Shown: positions 36,100 through 44,912 of the stretch, in pieces
Layout of the letters: every line of letters begins with the position of its first letter
Numbering within the stretch: position 1 is the first letter of the stretch
Origin: Gammaproteobacteria bacterium
GTDB lineage: Bacteria; Pseudomonadota; Gammaproteobacteria; Eutrophobiales; Eutrophobiaceae
NCBI GenBank assembly: GCA_016179185.1
Contig: JACORW010000087.1
Location: forward strand, 1-44,929
Direction of reading: 5' to 3'
DNA length: 44,929 bases
Notes under the pieces: model-generated
The model's input: the letters and a program-made list of their open reading frames with translations, nothing else
What the model was told of the DNA's origin: nothing
Databases searched by the model: none
Program-made: the position numbers and the translations under genes

Positions 36100-37407
36100 T
36101 TAATTCCCGGCCATGATTGACTCGATGTCGTCAATGGCCTTGGGTGCATCGCGGGTGATCACGTCGCGCCCGTCCGCGGTTACCAGCACGTCGTCCTCGA
36201 TGCGAATACCGATGTTCCACCACTTTTTCGCAAGTCCGCGGCGCGGCTGCAAATACAGGCCCGGCTCCACGGTCAGCACCATGCCCGGACCCAGCACGCG
36301 CCATTCGCCGTCCAGTTTGTAATCGCCCACGTCGTGCACGTCCATGCCGAGCCAGTGACCGGTGCGGTGCATGTAATACTGGAGATAGGCCTGCTCCTTG
36401 ATCAGGCTGCGCACCCGGCCTTTCAGTATCCCGAGCTCAACCAGTCCCTCGGTCAGCACGCGTATGGCCGCGTCGTGCGGATCATTCCAGTGGTTGCCGG
36501 GACGCACCGCGGCTATCGCCGCCGCCTGGGCGGACAGGACCAGCTCGTAGATCCGGCGTTGCGCCTCGGAATAGGCGCCGTTGACCGGAAACGTGCGCGT
36601 GATGTCGCTGGCGTAGCCGTCGTATTCGGCGCCGGCATCGATCAGCACGAGATCACCGCTGCGCAACTCCGCGGAATTTTCCGTGTAATGCAGGATACAA
36701 CCGTTGGCGCCGCCGCCGACGATGGCCGGATAGGCGGGCGAGCGGGCGCCGTTGCGCAGATACTCATGCAGCAGCTCCGCCTCGAGTTGGTATTCCATCA
36801 TGCCCGGCCGGCAGTTTTCCATCGCGCGCCGGTGCGCCGCCGCGGAGATGCGTGCCGCCTGGCGCATGGCACGGACCTCCTCGCGACTCTTGTACAGGCG
36901 CATCTCGTGCAGCAGGTGCGTCAGCGCAATGAACTCATCCGGTGCGCCGACGCCGGCGCGGCCCTTGCGCCGCACCTCGTTCACCCAGCCCAGCACGCGC
37001 TGGTCAAACGCCGTGTCGTTTCCCATTGTGTAGAAGATGCGCTCCTTCTCTTCCAGCAGCCCGGGCAGGATTTCGTCCAGATCGGAGATGGGAAACGCGT
37101 CATCCGCCCGGTAACGATCGCAGGCGCCTTCCACGCCGGCGCGCAGCCCGTCCCAGATCTCCTGTTTTGGATCGCGTTCGCGGCAGAACAGCACGAATTC
37201 GCCGCGTGCGCGCCCGGGGATGATGATGGCGACCGCCTCCGGCTCGGGGAATCCGGTCAGGTAGAGAAAATCGCTGTCACCGCGGTACGGAAACACGGTG
37301 TCGCGGCTGCGCACGCGCACCCCCGACGTCGGAATGATGGCGATGCTGTCGTCGCCCATCAGGTCCATCAGGCGCTTGCGGCGCTTTGGGAATTCCTTCG
37401 CGTCCAT
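36100..37407 (-). CDS. pepP: Xaa-Pro aminopeptidase
   Basis: About 435 residues, the normal length. This cytoplasmic dinuclear metallopeptidase removes the N-terminal residue ahead of proline. The pita-bread fold and metal ligands are visible: LIDAGAEYDGYASDITRTFP (two Asp), HRTGHWLGMDVHDVG (His), LTVEPGLY (Glu) and GIRIEDDVLV (Glu). Two starts are possible. The ATG at 37407 overlaps the previous stop (TGATG) and has GGAGG ten bases upstream, whereas the ATG at 37416 is too close to that GGAGG. Confidence 0.96.
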   Translation of the reverse strand: MDAKEFPKRRKRLMDLMGDDSIAIIPTSGVRVRSRDTVFPYRGDSDFLYLTGFPEPEAVAIIIPGRARGEFVLFCRERDPKQEIWDGLRAGVEGACDRYRADDAFPISDLDEILPGLLEEKERIFYTMGNDTAFDQRVLGWVNEVRRKGRAGVGAPDEFIALTHLLHEMRLYKSREEVRAMRQAARISAAAHRRAMENCRPGMMEYQLEAELLHEYLRNGARSPAYPAIVGGGANGCILHYTENSAELRSGDLVLIDAGAEYDGYASDITRTFPVNGAYSEAQRRIYELVLSAQAAAIAAVRPGNHWNDPHDAAIRVLTEGLVELGILKGRVRSLIKEQAYLQYYMHRTGHWLGMDVHDVGDYKLDGEWRVLGPGMVLTVEPGLYLQPRRGLAKKWWNIGIRIEDDVLVTADGRDVITRDAPKAIDDIESIMAGN

Positions 37408-37955
37408 CAATGCCATACCTCCGAACCATCGCGGCCGGCAGGCCCGCGCAGTTCCTCCAGGGTCAGAAGAAAACCGGTGCGCACGTGTTCAGCCACCTGC
37501 GCCAGTGCCAGTTCATCGTCCGCGTCCGGCTGCTCCACGCCGGCGCGCGCAATCATCTCGAGATCGTGCAGCCATTCCTGTACCCCGTCCGGAAGCACGC
37601 GCAACGGCAATTCCTCCACCAGCCCGAAACCGCACAGAAATCCGCGGCACCAGCCCGCAATCGCTTCGACCCGCTCCTCCATCCGCACATCGTCCTCCGG
37701 CAACAGCAGCGCAAAGCTGAAGTCCCCGGACCACATCTGTTCCCGGATTTCCTCAAACAACAGCCGCACGTCCTCGTAGCAGTCTTCCACCGGCAAATCC
37801 TCGGCGGCGCGCGGGTCCAGGAACTCCCGCCACAGCTCATCGCCCGGATCACCCGGCCCGCATAGCTGACCGCAGAGAAATCCCTGACATTCCGCGGCCG
37901 AAACCTCGCAACCTGCCGCACGCAGCGCCTCGCCGAGTTGCCGATAATCGATCAT
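37407..37955 (-). CDS. UPF0149 (YgfB/YecA) family protein
   Basis: 182 residues, mostly helical, with family-typical elements: LGEALRAAGCEVSAAECQGF, a second GWCRGFLCGFGL segment, and ELALAQVAEHVR near the end. YgfB-like proteins are small cytoplasmic proteins of poorly defined role, encoded just upstream of pepP in many gammaproteobacteria, as here. The ATG at 37955 has GGAGAG about nine bases upstream; the frame continues a further 13 codons without a better start. It heads the minus-strand pepP-ubiH-ubiI-glnS series and diverges from the zapA unit. Confidence 0.9.
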   Translation of the reverse strand: MIDYRQLGEALRAAGCEVSAAECQGFLCGQLCGPGDPGDELWREFLDPRAAEDLPVEDCYEDVRLLFEEIREQMWSGDFSFALLLPEDDVRMEERVEAIAGWCRGFLCGFGLVEELPLRVLPDGVQEWLHDLEMIARAGVEQPDADDELALAQVAEHVRTGFLLTLEELRGPAGRDGSEVWH

Positions 37956-38011
37956 CCGCGCCCGCTCTCCACCGGAAACCCGAATTTGCCGCACCCATTT
38001 TGCCGGGAGGA

Positions 38012-38044
38012 GACGGACTGATGCAAAAGTCCGTCCCGGGGCGC
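38012..38044. repeat. Fragment of the hairpin-string repeat
   Basis: CTGATGCAAAAGTCC (38018-38032) matches the end of copy 2 at 41601-41769. The following CCCGGGGCGC resembles its inner GGGGCGCC block, as if the middle had been deleted. A 7-bp hairpin GACGGAC / GTCCGTC spans it. The rest of the 325-base divergent gap 37956-38280 holds the promoter noted below and nothing else recognised. Confidence 0.5.
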
Positions 38045-38195
38045 AACAGGAACCTGCACAACGGGGCCCGGCATCTCCCTGTCAACCGACTCCGGAAGAA
38101 CGCCTTCTTCGACAGCCGGTCGCGCGCAGCACGCCCGCGCCGCCCGTCACTCGCAGACCCTCGTCAATGCGATCATCGGCCCCTGATGCGACCTG

Positions 38196-38224
38196 TTGAC
38201 CGTGATCAGGACGCGCACTATATT
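38196..38224 (+). promoter_or_regulatory. Sigma-70 type promoter for the coiled-coil/zapA unit
   Basis: TTGACC (38196-38201) and TATATT (38219-38224) are separated by exactly 17 bases. This is the best sigma-70-like match I noticed in the window. It lies about 57 bases ahead of the first start codon of the unit and in the right orientation. Confidence 0.65.
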
Positions 38225-38280
38225 GTCCCAGAATTCGCGGCGTGACACGTAAATAGGAATCGTCCGCGGCGGAATGCATC

Positions 38281-38505
38281 ATGCCGGAATCGAAACGGGA
38301 AGCACTGGACCTCGGAGCACTCGAATCACGGGTGGACGACCTGATTCGTACCGTCGATCAGCTGAAGACTGAAAACTCGGCGCTGCGCAGCCAGCAGGAC
38401 AATCTGATCGGCGAGCGTGCCACGTTGATTGAAAAGACAGAGCAGGCGCGAACCAGAATCGAGTCCATGATCACGCGCCTGCGTGCCATGGAGACCCGGT
38501 CGTGA
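38281..38505 (+). CDS. Short coiled-coil protein (TIGR02449/ZapB-like)
   Basis: 74 residues, almost entirely a heptad-patterned coiled coil (LESRVDDLIRTVDQLKTENS and onward). It is the small protein encoded ahead of zapA in many gammaproteobacteria and resembles the Z-ring factor ZapB in length and composition. Its TGA overlaps the GTG start of zapA (GTGA), so translation is coupled. A division role is inferred from the neighbour and coiled-coil form only. Confidence 0.85.
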   Translation: MPESKREALDLGALESRVDDLIRTVDQLKTENSALRSQQDNLIGERATLIEKTEQARTRIESMITRLRAMETRS

Positions 38506-38816
38506 ACGCCGAGCTGCGCCCGGTTACGATCACGATCCTCGACAAGGAATATCTCATTAGCTGCCGCGAGGACGAGCGCGAGCAATTGCATGAGGCGGCC
38601 GCATTTCTCAATGACAAGATGGGGGAGCTCAAATCCGGCGGCAAGGTGGTCGGGATCGAGCGCATCGCCGTAATGGCGGCGCTGAACATTGCCAGTGAGC
38701 TGCTGTCGCGGCGAGCCCAGAACGAGGAAATGAGTCATTCCGTGGATTCGGTGCTGCGGCGCCTCAGCAGCAAGATTGATGCGGCGCTGCGGAATGGAAA
38801 CCGCACCGAGATGTAA
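38502..38816 (+). CDS. zapA: Cell division protein ZapA
   Basis: 104 residues. The N-terminal domain RPVTITILDKEYLISCREDE and the following helix LHEAAAFLNDKMGELK are the ZapA signature, and a long C-terminal coiled coil follows. ZapA tetramers bundle FtsZ filaments at mid-cell. It starts with GTG inside the previous stop. As in Escherichia coli, a 6S RNA gene lies downstream on the same strand, here behind an inverted-repeat element. Confidence 0.95.
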   Translation: MNAELRPVTITILDKEYLISCREDEREQLHEAAAFLNDKMGELKSGGKVVGIERIAVMAALNIASELLSRRAQNEEMSHSVDSVLRRLSSKIDAALRNGNRTEM

Positions 38817-38823
38817 CAAGCAT

Positions 38824-38969
38824 AACAGGCTGATTCAAGGCGTTGTGAACAGGCCCGGCTGCGCGAAGCCGCGCAGCGGGCCCCGAGAAATGCCAGGCAA
38901 GGCAGGCGAGGGGCGGGCGAGCACGCGACAAGGCAGGCGGGTCGCGCAGCAGTCTTGAATCAACCTGTT
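38824..38969. repeat. 146-bp element with terminal inverted repeats between zapA and 6S RNA
   Basis: AACAGGCTGATTCAAG (38824-38839) and CTTGAATCAACCTGTT (38954-38969) are complementary at 15 of 16 positions. Inside is a strong GC hairpin, GGCCC-g-GCTGCGCG / CGCGCAGC-GGGCC (38852-38882), and then a GGCA/GGCG-rich tract. The ends resemble TAACAGGCTGATGCAAAA of the element at 41601, but the cores are unrelated. It may be a miniature mobile element, or the hairpin may terminate zapA. Confidence 0.7.
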
Positions 38970-38971
38970 TG

Positions 38972-39158
38972 GGTATCTTCTGCGGTGTGCGTGAACAGGC
39001 CGGCGTTTCTTGAGCCGATATTGATGCACCGCGGGAACTGAACCGCGATGCCGTTGTGCATGCCCGCCTCAAGCGGGAAGCCTGAAGCATCGCCCGCTGT
39101 TCCCACTTGAACCAATGGTTCAAGACAAAGGCCTGTAACGGCACCGCGGTTGATACCC
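38972..39158 (+). ncRNA. ssrS: 6S RNA
   Basis: About 187 bases. The conserved landmarks of gammaproteobacterial 6S RNA are present: TTGAGCCGATATT (39010-39022) and, near the 3' side, CTTGAACCAATGGTTCAAG (39107-39125). The ends pair to close the molecule: GGTATC with GATACC and GCGGTG with CACCGC. It lies downstream of zapA, as in Escherichia coli. 6S RNA mimics an open promoter and holds RNA polymerase in stationary phase. The exact ends are set by the pairing and are good to a few bases. The fau gene that often follows is missing; ilvA, convergent, is there instead. Confidence 0.92.
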
Positions 39159-39222
39159 GCCTTTTCCGCTTGCGGGCAAATCCTGCCCCGGACTTCTTCA
39201 GTTGCCGCCAGGGAAATCTTGA

Positions 39223-40749
39223 TCATTGCAGGAACATGCGATAGGCGGCGTTGGCGGTCTCTTCGCTGAATTCCATGCCGAGCGTTTCCAGGAACGCGTG
39301 AAAGCCGGCGCGTTCCGCCGGCGGCACCTGAATGCCCATCAACACCCTGCCATAGGCTGCGCCGTGATTGCGATAATGAAACAGGCTGATATTCCAGCGA
39401 TCGCCCATGCGCGAGAGAAATTGCAACAGCGCCCCTGATCGTTCCGGAAACTCGAACCGGTACAACACTTCGTGCGCTGCATGCGGTGCATGACCGCCGA
39501 CCATGTAGCGCACGTGCATTTTGGCCAGCTCATTGCCGCTCATGTCCACTACCTCGTAGCCCCGTTCGACCAGTGATTGCAGCAGCGCCGTTTTTTCCGC
39601 CGGCCCGTGACGCAGCTGCACGCCGGCGAACACGCGCGCGGTGGCCGTATCCGCGTAGCGGTAATTGAATTCCGTGATCTGGCGCGCGCCCAGATCGTGA
39701 CATAACGCGCGAAAACTCCCCGGGCGCTCGGGAATCGTGATGCACAGCAGCGCCTCGCGCTGTTCGCCGAGCGCCGCCAGTTCGGCGATATGCCGGAGGC
39801 GGTCGAAATTCACGTTCGCGCCGCTGAATATCGCGACCAGTTCCGCATCGCGCACATTGCGCCTGGTGACAAACTGTTTCAATCCGGCCACGGCCAGCGC
39901 GCCTGCCGGTTCGGGAATGGCGCGCGTGTCCTCGAACATGTCCTTCACTGCGGCGCAGATCTCGTCGTTGCTGACCAGCAGGATCTCGTCCACCAGGGCG
40001 CGGCTGATGCGAAAAGTCTCCGCGCCGACGAGCCGCACGGCGGCCCCGTCGGCGAAAATGCCGATGTGGGGCAACTCCACCGGCCGGCCGGCGGCAAAGG
40101 CCGCGTGCATGGACGGCGCTTCATCGGGTTCGACGCCGATGATGCGGACCCCGGGCAGCACGCGTTTGAGGTGCACGGCGATACCCGCGATGAGGCCGCC
40201 GCCGCCCACGGGAACAATGACGTACTGCAACGGCACCTTGCACTGCTGCGCGATCTCCACCGCTATCGTCGCCTGCCCGGCAATGACCAGCGGATGATCG
40301 TACGGGGGAATCAACGTTTGCCCGGTCGCCGCGGCGATGCCCTCCGCGTGCGCCCTGGCCTCGTCATAGGTATTGCCGTGCAGCACCACGTCCGCCTCCA
40401 GTCGCCGCACGGCGCTGATCTTGATCTCCGGCGTGGTCTTCGGCATGACGATTAATGCGGCGACACCGAGCCGCCTGGCCCCCAATGCCACGCCCTGGGC
40501 ATGGTTTCCGGCGGAGGCGGCGACGATGCCGCGGGCCCGTTGCGTCGCATCCAGCGACGCCAGCATGTTGTAGGCGCCGCGCAGCTTGTACGAGAACACC
40601 GGCTGCTGGTCTTCCCGCTTCAGCCAGACGCGGTTGCCCAGATTCCGTGAAAGCTGCGGCGCCAGGTCGAGCGCGGTGATGCGCGCCACGTCATACACGC
40701 GCCCCACGGCCGCTTCGATCAGCGATTGGTATTCCGGAAACACACGCAT
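39223..40749 (-). CDS. ilvA: Threonine ammonia-lyase, biosynthetic
   Basis: 508 residues, the long biosynthetic form. The PLP enzyme domain carries Lys55 in VFSYKLRGAYN, AASAGNHAQGVALGAR and the glycine loop VPVGGGGLIAG. The C-terminal third contains two ACT-like regulatory modules (for example LLCITIPERPGSFRALCHDL and YRFEFPERSGALLQFLSRMG), which normally give isoleucine inhibition. It catalyses the first step of isoleucine synthesis. It diverges from rpiA with a 43-base gap and converges on the 6S RNA gene. Confidence 0.97.
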   Translation of the reverse strand: MRVFPEYQSLIEAAVGRVYDVARITALDLAPQLSRNLGNRVWLKREDQQPVFSYKLRGAYNMLASLDATQRARGIVAASAGNHAQGVALGARRLGVAALIVMPKTTPEIKISAVRRLEADVVLHGNTYDEARAHAEGIAAATGQTLIPPYDHPLVIAGQATIAVEIAQQCKVPLQYVIVPVGGGGLIAGIAVHLKRVLPGVRIIGVEPDEAPSMHAAFAAGRPVELPHIGIFADGAAVRLVGAETFRISRALVDEILLVSNDEICAAVKDMFEDTRAIPEPAGALAVAGLKQFVTRRNVRDAELVAIFSGANVNFDRLRHIAELAALGEQREALLCITIPERPGSFRALCHDLGARQITEFNYRYADTATARVFAGVQLRHGPAEKTALLQSLVERGYEVVDMSGNELAKMHVRYMVGGHAPHAAHEVLYRFEFPERSGALLQFLSRMGDRWNISLFHYRNHGAAYGRVLMGIQVPPAERAGFHAFLETLGMEFSEETANAAYRMFLQ

Positions 40750-40792
40750 AAGATAGCATCATCGCGGCAGCAGCCGGATGAAGGAATGATCC

Positions 40793-41449
40793 ATGAGTCA
40801 GGATGCGAAGAAGAAACGCGCCGCCGAGGCGGCACTGGCATACGTCGGCGACGACATGGTTGTTGGCGTAGGCACCGGCAGCACGGTGAATTTTTTCATC
40901 GATGCGCTCGCGGATCTGCGGGGACGGATAGAAGGCGCAGTCGCCAGTTCGGTGGCAACGGAAAAACGGCTGAAGGAGCGCAACATCCCGGTCTTGCCGT
41001 TGAACAGCGTTGCGGAGTTGCCGCTATACGTTGACGGCGCCGATGAGGCGACGCGGCATCGCCAGCTCATAAAGGGGGGGGGCGGGGCGTTGACGCGCGA
41101 GAAGATCGTCGCCGCAGTCGGACGGCGTTTTATCTGCGTCATTGACGAGTCAAAGCTCGTTGACGTGCTCGGGCGGTTTCCATTGCCGGTGGAGGTGATC
41201 CCGATGGCCCAGAGCCATGTCGGCCGGCAGCTGGCGAAGCTCGGGGGACTGCCCCAGCTGCGCCAGGGTTTCACCACGGATAACGGCAACATCATTCTGG
41301 ACGTGCACAATCTTTCGATCGTTGATCCGCTGCGGCTGGAGGAACAGATTGATCATGTCGCCGGCGTGGTATGCAACGGATTGTTCGCGCACCGCGGGGC
41401 GGACGTGCTGCTGGTGGCGACCGGCGACACTGTGACTTCCATCACATGA
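40793..41449 (+). CDS. rpiA: Ribose-5-phosphate isomerase A
   Basis: 218 residues, standard length. It interconverts ribose 5-phosphate and ribulose 5-phosphate. The motifs [24 protein letters not shown] and [13 protein letters not shown] are intact. The divergent ilvA-rpiA pair is also seen in pseudomonads. Two hairpins lie downstream at 41511-41582. Confidence 0.97.
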   Translation: MSQDAKKKRAAEAALAYVGDDMVVGVGTGSTVNFFIDALADLRGRIEGAVASSVATEKRLKERNIPVLPLNSVAELPLYVDGADEATRHRQLIKGGGGALTREKIVAAVGRRFICVIDESKLVDVLGRFPLPVEVIPMAQSHVGRQLAKLGGLPQLRQGFTTDNGNIILDVHNLSIVDPLRLEEQIDHVAGVVCNGLFAHRGADVLLVATGDTVTSIT

Positions 41450-41510
41450 TTCGACGGGTCAATTCATTGCCACGCGGCCCCGGTGTCAGGCATAATTTCC
41501 CGGCAGATGG

Positions 41511-41582
41511 CTGAAAGAGTCCGGGAAGGACTTTTTCAGGAATCTTTTCCAGATTGCTGAAAAACCCGTTTTCAGCAATCTG
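41511..41582 (+). terminator. Tandem hairpins downstream of rpiA
   Basis: The first is CTGAAAgaGTCC / GGACttTTTCAG (41511-41539). The second is a perfect 14-bp stem, CAGATTGCTGAAAA with a five-base loop and TTTTCAGCAATCTG (41550-41582). Each is preceded by a CAGAT-GCTGAAA-like start, so they may be duplicates. They lie 60-130 bases after the rpiA stop. T-runs are short, so intrinsic termination is plausible but not certain. Confidence 0.5.
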
Positions 41583-41600
41583 TTACAGCGGAAGAATTCT

Positions 41601-41769
41601 TAACAGGCTGATGCAAAACTCCGTTTTGCATCAGCCTGAGGCGCCCCAGGGATGGGACGCATTGTTTATCGAGCGCGCAAGTGCTTGATAAACGGAGCGA
41701 GGCCGAAGTTTTGCTTTGGCCGAAGCGTGAGGCAAAAGTCCATGGATGGACTTTTGCATCAATCTGTTA
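41601..41769 (-). repeat. Hairpin-string repeat, copy 2, with terminal inverted repeats
   Basis: TAACAGGCTGATGCAAAA (41601-41618) and TTTTGCATCAATCTGTTA (41752-41769) are complementary at 16 of 18 positions. Internal hairpins follow in series: AGGCTGATGCAAAA / TTTTGCATCAGCCT (41605-41638), an imperfect TTTATC...GATAAA stem (41675-41702), GGCCGAA / TTTGGCC near 41701-41721, and CAAAAGTCCAT / ATGGACTTTTG (about 41733-41756). In reverse orientation it matches 164-332. It ends 18 bases before the small membrane-protein gene. I see nothing else in the gap 41450-41787 apart from this and the hairpins above. Confidence 0.85.
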
Positions 41770-41787
41770 AATAACAGGAGCGGCTTC

Positions 41788-41949
41788 ATGACGGACTGGA
41801 TTTTCTGGATTGTCTATGTGGGATCCATTCTGGTTCTGATCCTGCATTTCACCGGATTTCTGATCCGGCGCAACATGGAATGGGCGGTTCTGGTTGCGGC
41901 GGTGGCGCTGTTCGGCGTCAATCTGCTCGATTTCCTGAACATCATCTGA
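41788..41949 (+). CDS. 53-residue membrane protein of unknown function
   Basis: The sequence opens MTDWIFWIVYVGSILVLILH, with a first membrane helix, a short charged turn (IRRNMEW) and a second helix, ending in DFLNII. A hairpin topology with both ends on one side is likely. The ATG has AGGAG seven bases upstream, stronger evidence than length alone. It sits immediately after the hairpin-string repeat and 12 bases ahead of dtd, so it may share a transcript with dtd. I do not recognise the family. Confidence 0.7.
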   Translation: MTDWIFWIVYVGSILVLILHFTGFLIRRNMEWAVLVAAVALFGVNLLDFLNII

Positions 41950-41961
41950 TTCCCCGGCACC

Positions 41962-42399
41962 ATGATCGGCCTGCTGCAGCGCGTGTTGCGGGCACAGGTC
42001 GACGTTGACGGCCGCAGCATCGCCGCCATTGACCGCGGGCTGCTGGTAATGGTCGGCGTGCTGCCCGGAGACACGTCGCGAAGCGCGGATCGCCTGCTGG
42101 AGCGCCTGCTCGGTTACCGCGTATTTCCGGACGGCGAGGGGCGCATGAACCGGAGCCTGACGGATATCGGCGGCGGCCTGTTGCTGGTGCCGCAATTCAC
42201 GCTCGCAGCCGACACCGGCAGGGGTTCACGGCCGAGCTTCAGCAGCGCGGCGCCGCCGGAACTGGGCGCGGCACTGTTCGCGCATCTCGCGCAAGCGGCG
42301 CAGGCGCGGCACAGCCCGGTGGCCTGCGGCAGATTCGGCGCCGCCATGCAGGTCAGCCTGACCAATGACGGCCCGGTGACGTTCTGGCTGGAAAGCTGA
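41962..42399 (+). CDS. dtd: D-aminoacyl-tRNA deacylase
   Basis: 145 residues, the standard length. It hydrolyses D-aminoacyl-tRNA, protecting translation. The N-terminal MIGLLQRVLRAQVDVDG, the active-site strand LLLVPQFTLAAD (the usual SQFTL here reads PQFTL) and the C-terminal VSLTNDGPVTFWLES are diagnostic. It converges on hemF, with a palindrome between. Confidence 0.95.
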   Translation: MIGLLQRVLRAQVDVDGRSIAAIDRGLLVMVGVLPGDTSRSADRLLERLLGYRVFPDGEGRMNRSLTDIGGGLLLVPQFTLAADTGRGSRPSFSSAAPPELGAALFAHLAQAAQARHSPVACGRFGAAMQVSLTNDGPVTFWLES

Positions 42400-42416
42400 A
42401 CGCGTACAGCGGTGCG

Positions 42417-42432
42417 ATGCGGGGCCCCGCAT
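42417..42432. other. Perfect palindrome between convergent dtd and hemF
   Basis: ATGCGGGGCCCCGCAT is its own reverse complement over 16 bases. As RNA it would need to open a few central pairs to make a loop. It sits in a 35-base convergent gap and may serve both transcripts as an end signal, but there is no T-run. Confidence 0.4.
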
Positions 42433-42434
42433 TG

Positions 42435-43406
<972 letters not shown>

Positions 43407-43441
43407 TTAGACTGCGCGCCCCGTCAATCATCAACCCGACC

Positions 43442-44038
43442 ATGAGCAGGAAACGCACGGCATCCATACGGCGCGAAACGCGGGAGACCCGTGTCGCCCT
43501 GGAGCTCGACCTCGACGGTTCCGGCCAGGGCGAATTCCGCATCGGCATTCCATTCCTGGAGCACATGCTGGATCAGGTGGCGCGGCATGGCATGCTGGAT
43601 CTGAAGATCATCGCCGAGGGCGATCTGGACGTGGACGCGCACCACACGGTCGAGGACGTCGGCATCTGCCTGGGCCAGGGCGTGCGCGACGCGTTGGGCG
43701 ACAAGACCGGCATCCGGCGCTTCGGCCACGCCTATATACCTCTGGACGAAGCGTTGTCGCGGGTTGTGGTGGACTGCTCCGGGCGCCCGGGGCTGGAGTA
43801 CCACGTCGAATATCCGCGCGCGCGCATCGGCGAATTCGACGTGGACCTGGTACGCGAGTTCTTCCAGGCACTGGCAAACCATGCCGGGCTGACGGTGCAC
43901 GCGGACAACCTGCGCGGCCGCAACGCGCACCATATTGCCGAGACGCTGTTCAAGGGTTTTGGGCGCGCGTTACGCATGGCGCTGGAGCCGGATTCAAGGC
44001 TGGCGGGCGCGACGCCTTCCACCAAAGGGTCGCTCTGA
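43442..44038 (+). CDS. hisB: Imidazoleglycerol-phosphate dehydratase
   Basis: 198 residues, the monofunctional form (no phosphatase domain). It dehydrates imidazoleglycerol phosphate in histidine synthesis. The two metal-binding His-rich blocks are [10 protein letters not shown] and [17 protein letters not shown], and [19 protein letters not shown] is also diagnostic. hisH follows 15 bases later, forming the start of a his operon. Confidence 0.97.
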   Translation: MSRKRTASIRRETRETRVALELDLDGSGQGEFRIGIPFLEHMLDQVARHGMLDLKIIAEGDLDVDAHHTVEDVGICLGQGVRDALGDKTGIRRFGHAYIPLDEALSRVVVDCSGRPGLEYHVEYPRARIGEFDVDLVREFFQALANHAGLTVHADNLRGRNAHHIAETLFKGFGRALRMALEPDSRLAGATPSTKGSL

Positions 44039-44053
44039 CACGCTGAATCCGCC

Positions 44054-44677
44054 ATGAAGCGGGTCGTCTTGCTCGACTACGGCAGCAGCAATCTGCGTTC
44101 CGTCGCCAAGGCATTGCAGGCGGCGGCCCCGGCGGATACCTCGGTGCACATCTCCGCCGGTGCCGGAGAATTGCGCAGCGCCGATCGGATCGTGTTTCCC
44201 GGCCAGGGCGCCATCGGCCAGTGCATGCAAAGGTTGCGGGATCTTGACGTGATCGCGGCGCTGAAAGACTGCCTGCGCAACAAGCCTTTCCTGGGCATCT
44301 GCCTCGGTCTGCAGTCCCTGCTGACCACCAGCGAGGAAAACGGCGGCACACACTGTCTGGATGTCATTCCCGGTGACGTGCGGCGATTTGTGCCGGGCCC
44401 GCAACTGAAGGTTCCGCACATGGGCTGGAACCAGGTGATCCAGCGCCGCCCGCATCCATTGTGGGAGCGCATTCCCTCCGGTGAACGATTCTATTTCGTG
44501 CACAGCTACTACGTCGTGCCGCGCGAGCAGGCGCTGGTTTCCGGCAGCAGCGATTACGGCGTGGAGTTTGCCGCCGCGCTCGCTCGTGACAATCTGTTCG
44601 CGGTGCAGTTTCATCCGGAAAAGAGTCAGCGCGCCGGACTGTCCCTGTTGAACAACTTCATGCGCTGGCGTCCCTAA
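44054..44677 (+). CDS. hisH: Imidazole glycerol phosphate synthase, glutaminase subunit
   Basis: 207 residues. This class I glutamine amidotransferase supplies ammonia to HisF. The nucleophile Cys83 is in LGICLGLQSLL, and the His/Glu pair is in VQFHPEKSQ. DYGSSNLRSV at the start and HMGWNQV further on are HisH-specific. Usually hisA and hisF follow; here a 250-base hairpin array runs to the end of the window. Confidence 0.97.
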   Translation: MKRVVLLDYGSSNLRSVAKALQAAAPADTSVHISAGAGELRSADRIVFPGQGAIGQCMQRLRDLDVIAALKDCLRNKPFLGICLGLQSLLTTSEENGGTHCLDVIPGDVRRFVPGPQLKVPHMGWNQVIQRRPHPLWERIPSGERFYFVHSYYVVPREQALVSGSSDYGVEFAAALARDNLFAVQFHPEKSQRAGLSLLNNFMRWRP

Positions 44678-44705
44678 GGAACCTCTGAAAAACTTCAGAG
44701 GTTCC
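44678..44705 (+). terminator. Strong hairpin immediately after hisH
   Basis: GGAACCTCTGAA (44678-44689) and TTCAGAGGTTCC (44694-44705) form a perfect 12-bp stem with a four-base loop, starting directly after the TAA. No T-run follows, so it could be a Rho-independent-like stop, an RNA-stability hairpin or the end of a repeat. Confidence 0.55.
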
Positions 44706-44715
44706 GCAGTGCAGG

Positions 44716-44912
44716 GCAGATGGCGTGCTCCTGCGCCATCTGCATTTCCGCCAGCGGAAAACCGTTCCATACATTTTCCGCACTTCCGCCATCCCTGGCG
44801 GTCGTCCATGGCGGTCAGACGCGCACACTGCGACCGCCATGGATGGCGGGAATGCAGAAACTGCCGGGAGCAAGTTTCTGCCATTTTCAATGACTGCAAG
44901 TCATTGAAAATG
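44716..44912. repeat. Hairpin array at the end of the window
   Basis: Three more inverted repeats follow: GCAGATGGCG / CGCCATCTGC (44716-44743), CCATGGCGGTC / GACCGCCATGG (44806-44842), and a perfect 14-bp CATTTTCAATGACT / AGTCATTGAAAATG (44882-44912). Short frames across the region carry no recognisable protein. This looks like a structured intergenic repeat similar in style to those at 164 and 41601, although the sequences differ. The last bases to 44929 hold nothing I recognise. Confidence 0.65.
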
